From contig PAMF01000044.1 in assembly GCA_002707185.1 (NCBI GenBank), positions 1-5,441 of the forward strand: a stretch of 5,441 nt of DNA, written 5' to 3'. A program made the position numbers and the translations under genes. This document shows, in pieces, positions 4,747-5,441 of this stretch; the stretch's first letter is position 1, and each line of letters begins with the position of its first letter. The notes under the pieces were generated by a model. It ran no database searches and was not told the origin of the DNA. It saw only the letters and a program-made list of their open reading frames with translations. Source of the stretch: Chloroflexota bacterium (GTDB taxonomy: Bacteria; Chloroflexota; Dehalococcoidia; UBA3495).

Positions 4747-5441
4747 TTAGTCATGCATGAAGTCTTGAACGTCTGCCGGCAAGGGCACGAATTTGGGAAT
4801 ATCGGTAACCACTGCCTGAGTAGTTAACATCATCCCAGCAATACTTCCAGCGTTTTGAAGAGCGGAGCGTACAACCTTAGCAGGATCTATGATTCCCCGT
4901 TCTATCAAGTGATCATATTCTCCAGCTTCTGCGTCGAATCCCCAGTCACCTTCCGATTCTCGGATAGATTCAAGCACAACTTGACCTTTGTAACCAGCGT
5001 TATCCGCGATTAAAGTGATCGGAGCGCTAAGTGCTTCTCTTAGTAGTCGGGCCCCCAATAACTCCTCTCCAGAGAGAGTTTGTTCCAACTCACGTAATAC
5101 TTGCTCAGTTCGGATTAAAGTGACTCCACCACCTGGTACTATTCCTTCTTCTACAGCGGCCCTAGTAGCTGATAAGGCGTCCTCGGCCCTAGACTTCCGT
5201 TCATTCAGTTCTGGTTCCGTGGCGGCTCCAATTTTTATGACTGCTACCCCACCAGCCATAGCGGCTAGTCGCTCTTGTAATTTCTCTCGGTCGTAGTCTG
5301 AAGTGGTGTCTTCTATCTGAACTCGTAATTGTTGTATTCGTCCTTCTAATTGGTCTTGCGGGCCACGACCTTCTATAACGGTTGACTCATCTTTAAGGGC
5401 CAGTAACCTGCGGGCTGATCCTAAATGACTAATTTCTACTG
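4747..5441 (-). CDS. groEL: chaperonin GroEL, C-terminal part (5' end outside window)
   Basis: The frame is open from the right edge (first full codon 5439-5437) to TAA at 4749-4747, giving 230 residues that match about the last 40% of the roughly 540-residue Hsp60 chaperonin. GroEL assembles into the double-ring ATP-driven folding chamber of the cytoplasm. Visible marks are TSDYDREKLQERLAAMAGGVAVIKIGA across the apical-intermediate region, the ATPase Asp in RAEDALSATRAAVEEG, the nucleotide-binding PGGG loop, and GIIDPAKVVRSALQNAGSIAGMMLTT in the equatorial domain. An internal ATG at 5259 is the Met of AAMAGGV, not a start. The protein ends FVPLPADVQDFMHD, with no GGM-repeat tail. A strong terminator follows. 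Whether groES precedes it cannot be seen. Confidence 0.97.
   Translation of the reverse strand, partial: VEISHLGSARRLLALKDESTVIEGRGPQDQLEGRIQQLRVQIEDTTSDYDREKLQERLAAMAGGVAVIKIGAATEPELNERKSRAEDALSATRAAVEEGIVPGGGVTLIRTEQVLRELEQTLSGEELLGARLLREALSAPITLIADNAGYKGQVVLESIRESEGDWGFDAEAGEYDHLIERGIIDPAKVVRSALQNAGSIAGMMLTTQAVVTDIPKFVPLPADVQDFMHD

Noticed and set aside
5015..5296. Plus-strand open frame opposite groEL
   Set aside because: It is antisense to conserved GroEL sequence; its Ser/Ala-rich product is typical of a shadow frame.
1..5441. A new multi-gene defence or mobile system
   Set aside because: The genes are recognisable housekeeping or metabolic families on mixed strands. I see no integrase, transposase, toxin-antitoxin pair, nuclease-helicase set or repeat array; an EVE domain alone is not enough.

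Overview
The window is an ordinary stretch of bacterial chromosome with moderate to low GC. It holds seven protein genes, two of them cut by the window edges, plus short intergenic regions. I see no mobile element, CRISPR array, rRNA or tRNA. A bacterial host is clear from the group I chaperonin (GroEL), Shine-Dalgarno sequences before several genes and an intrinsic terminator. The mix of a HEAT-tailed epoxyqueuosine reductase, a stand-alone EVE protein, an archaeal-looking DCD/dUTPase and a cysteine-less SCP2-type thiolase would fit a free-living, perhaps marine, lineage such as Chloroflexota. That placement is an inference and is weak.

Layout, left to right. (1) The C-terminal end of an alpha/beta hydrolase (+) converges on a flavin reductase (-) with only 3 bp between them; a 10-bp perfect hairpin spans both stop codons. 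(2) The flavin reductase (TTG start, good ribosome site) lies 115 bp downstream of a thiolase-superfamily gene on the same strand. These two and the hydrolase look like lipid or xenobiotic carbon metabolism, but no pathway can be fixed from this window. (3) A 245-bp divergent region separates the thiolase (-) from an EVE-domain gene (+). Ribosome sites there show that both genes start inside their longest open frames. (4) The EVE gene converges on queG (-), the last step of queuosine synthesis. (5) Upstream of queG on the same strand is a DCD/dUTPase-family gene, 53 bp away and possibly co-transcribed. (6) A strong 16-bp-stem terminator separates that gene from the C-terminal 230 codons of groEL, which runs off the right edge.

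Most notable points: a perfect 17-bp inverted repeat with a 4-nt loop inside the flavin reductase gene, over its conserved GDH motif; a thiolase fold that lacks both catalytic cysteines but keeps spaced tyrosines that may resemble Ltp2-type aldolases; a GroEL tail without the usual GGM repeat; and a DCD-family enzyme in which the deaminase glutamate appears to be replaced. I found no convincing new multi-gene system.
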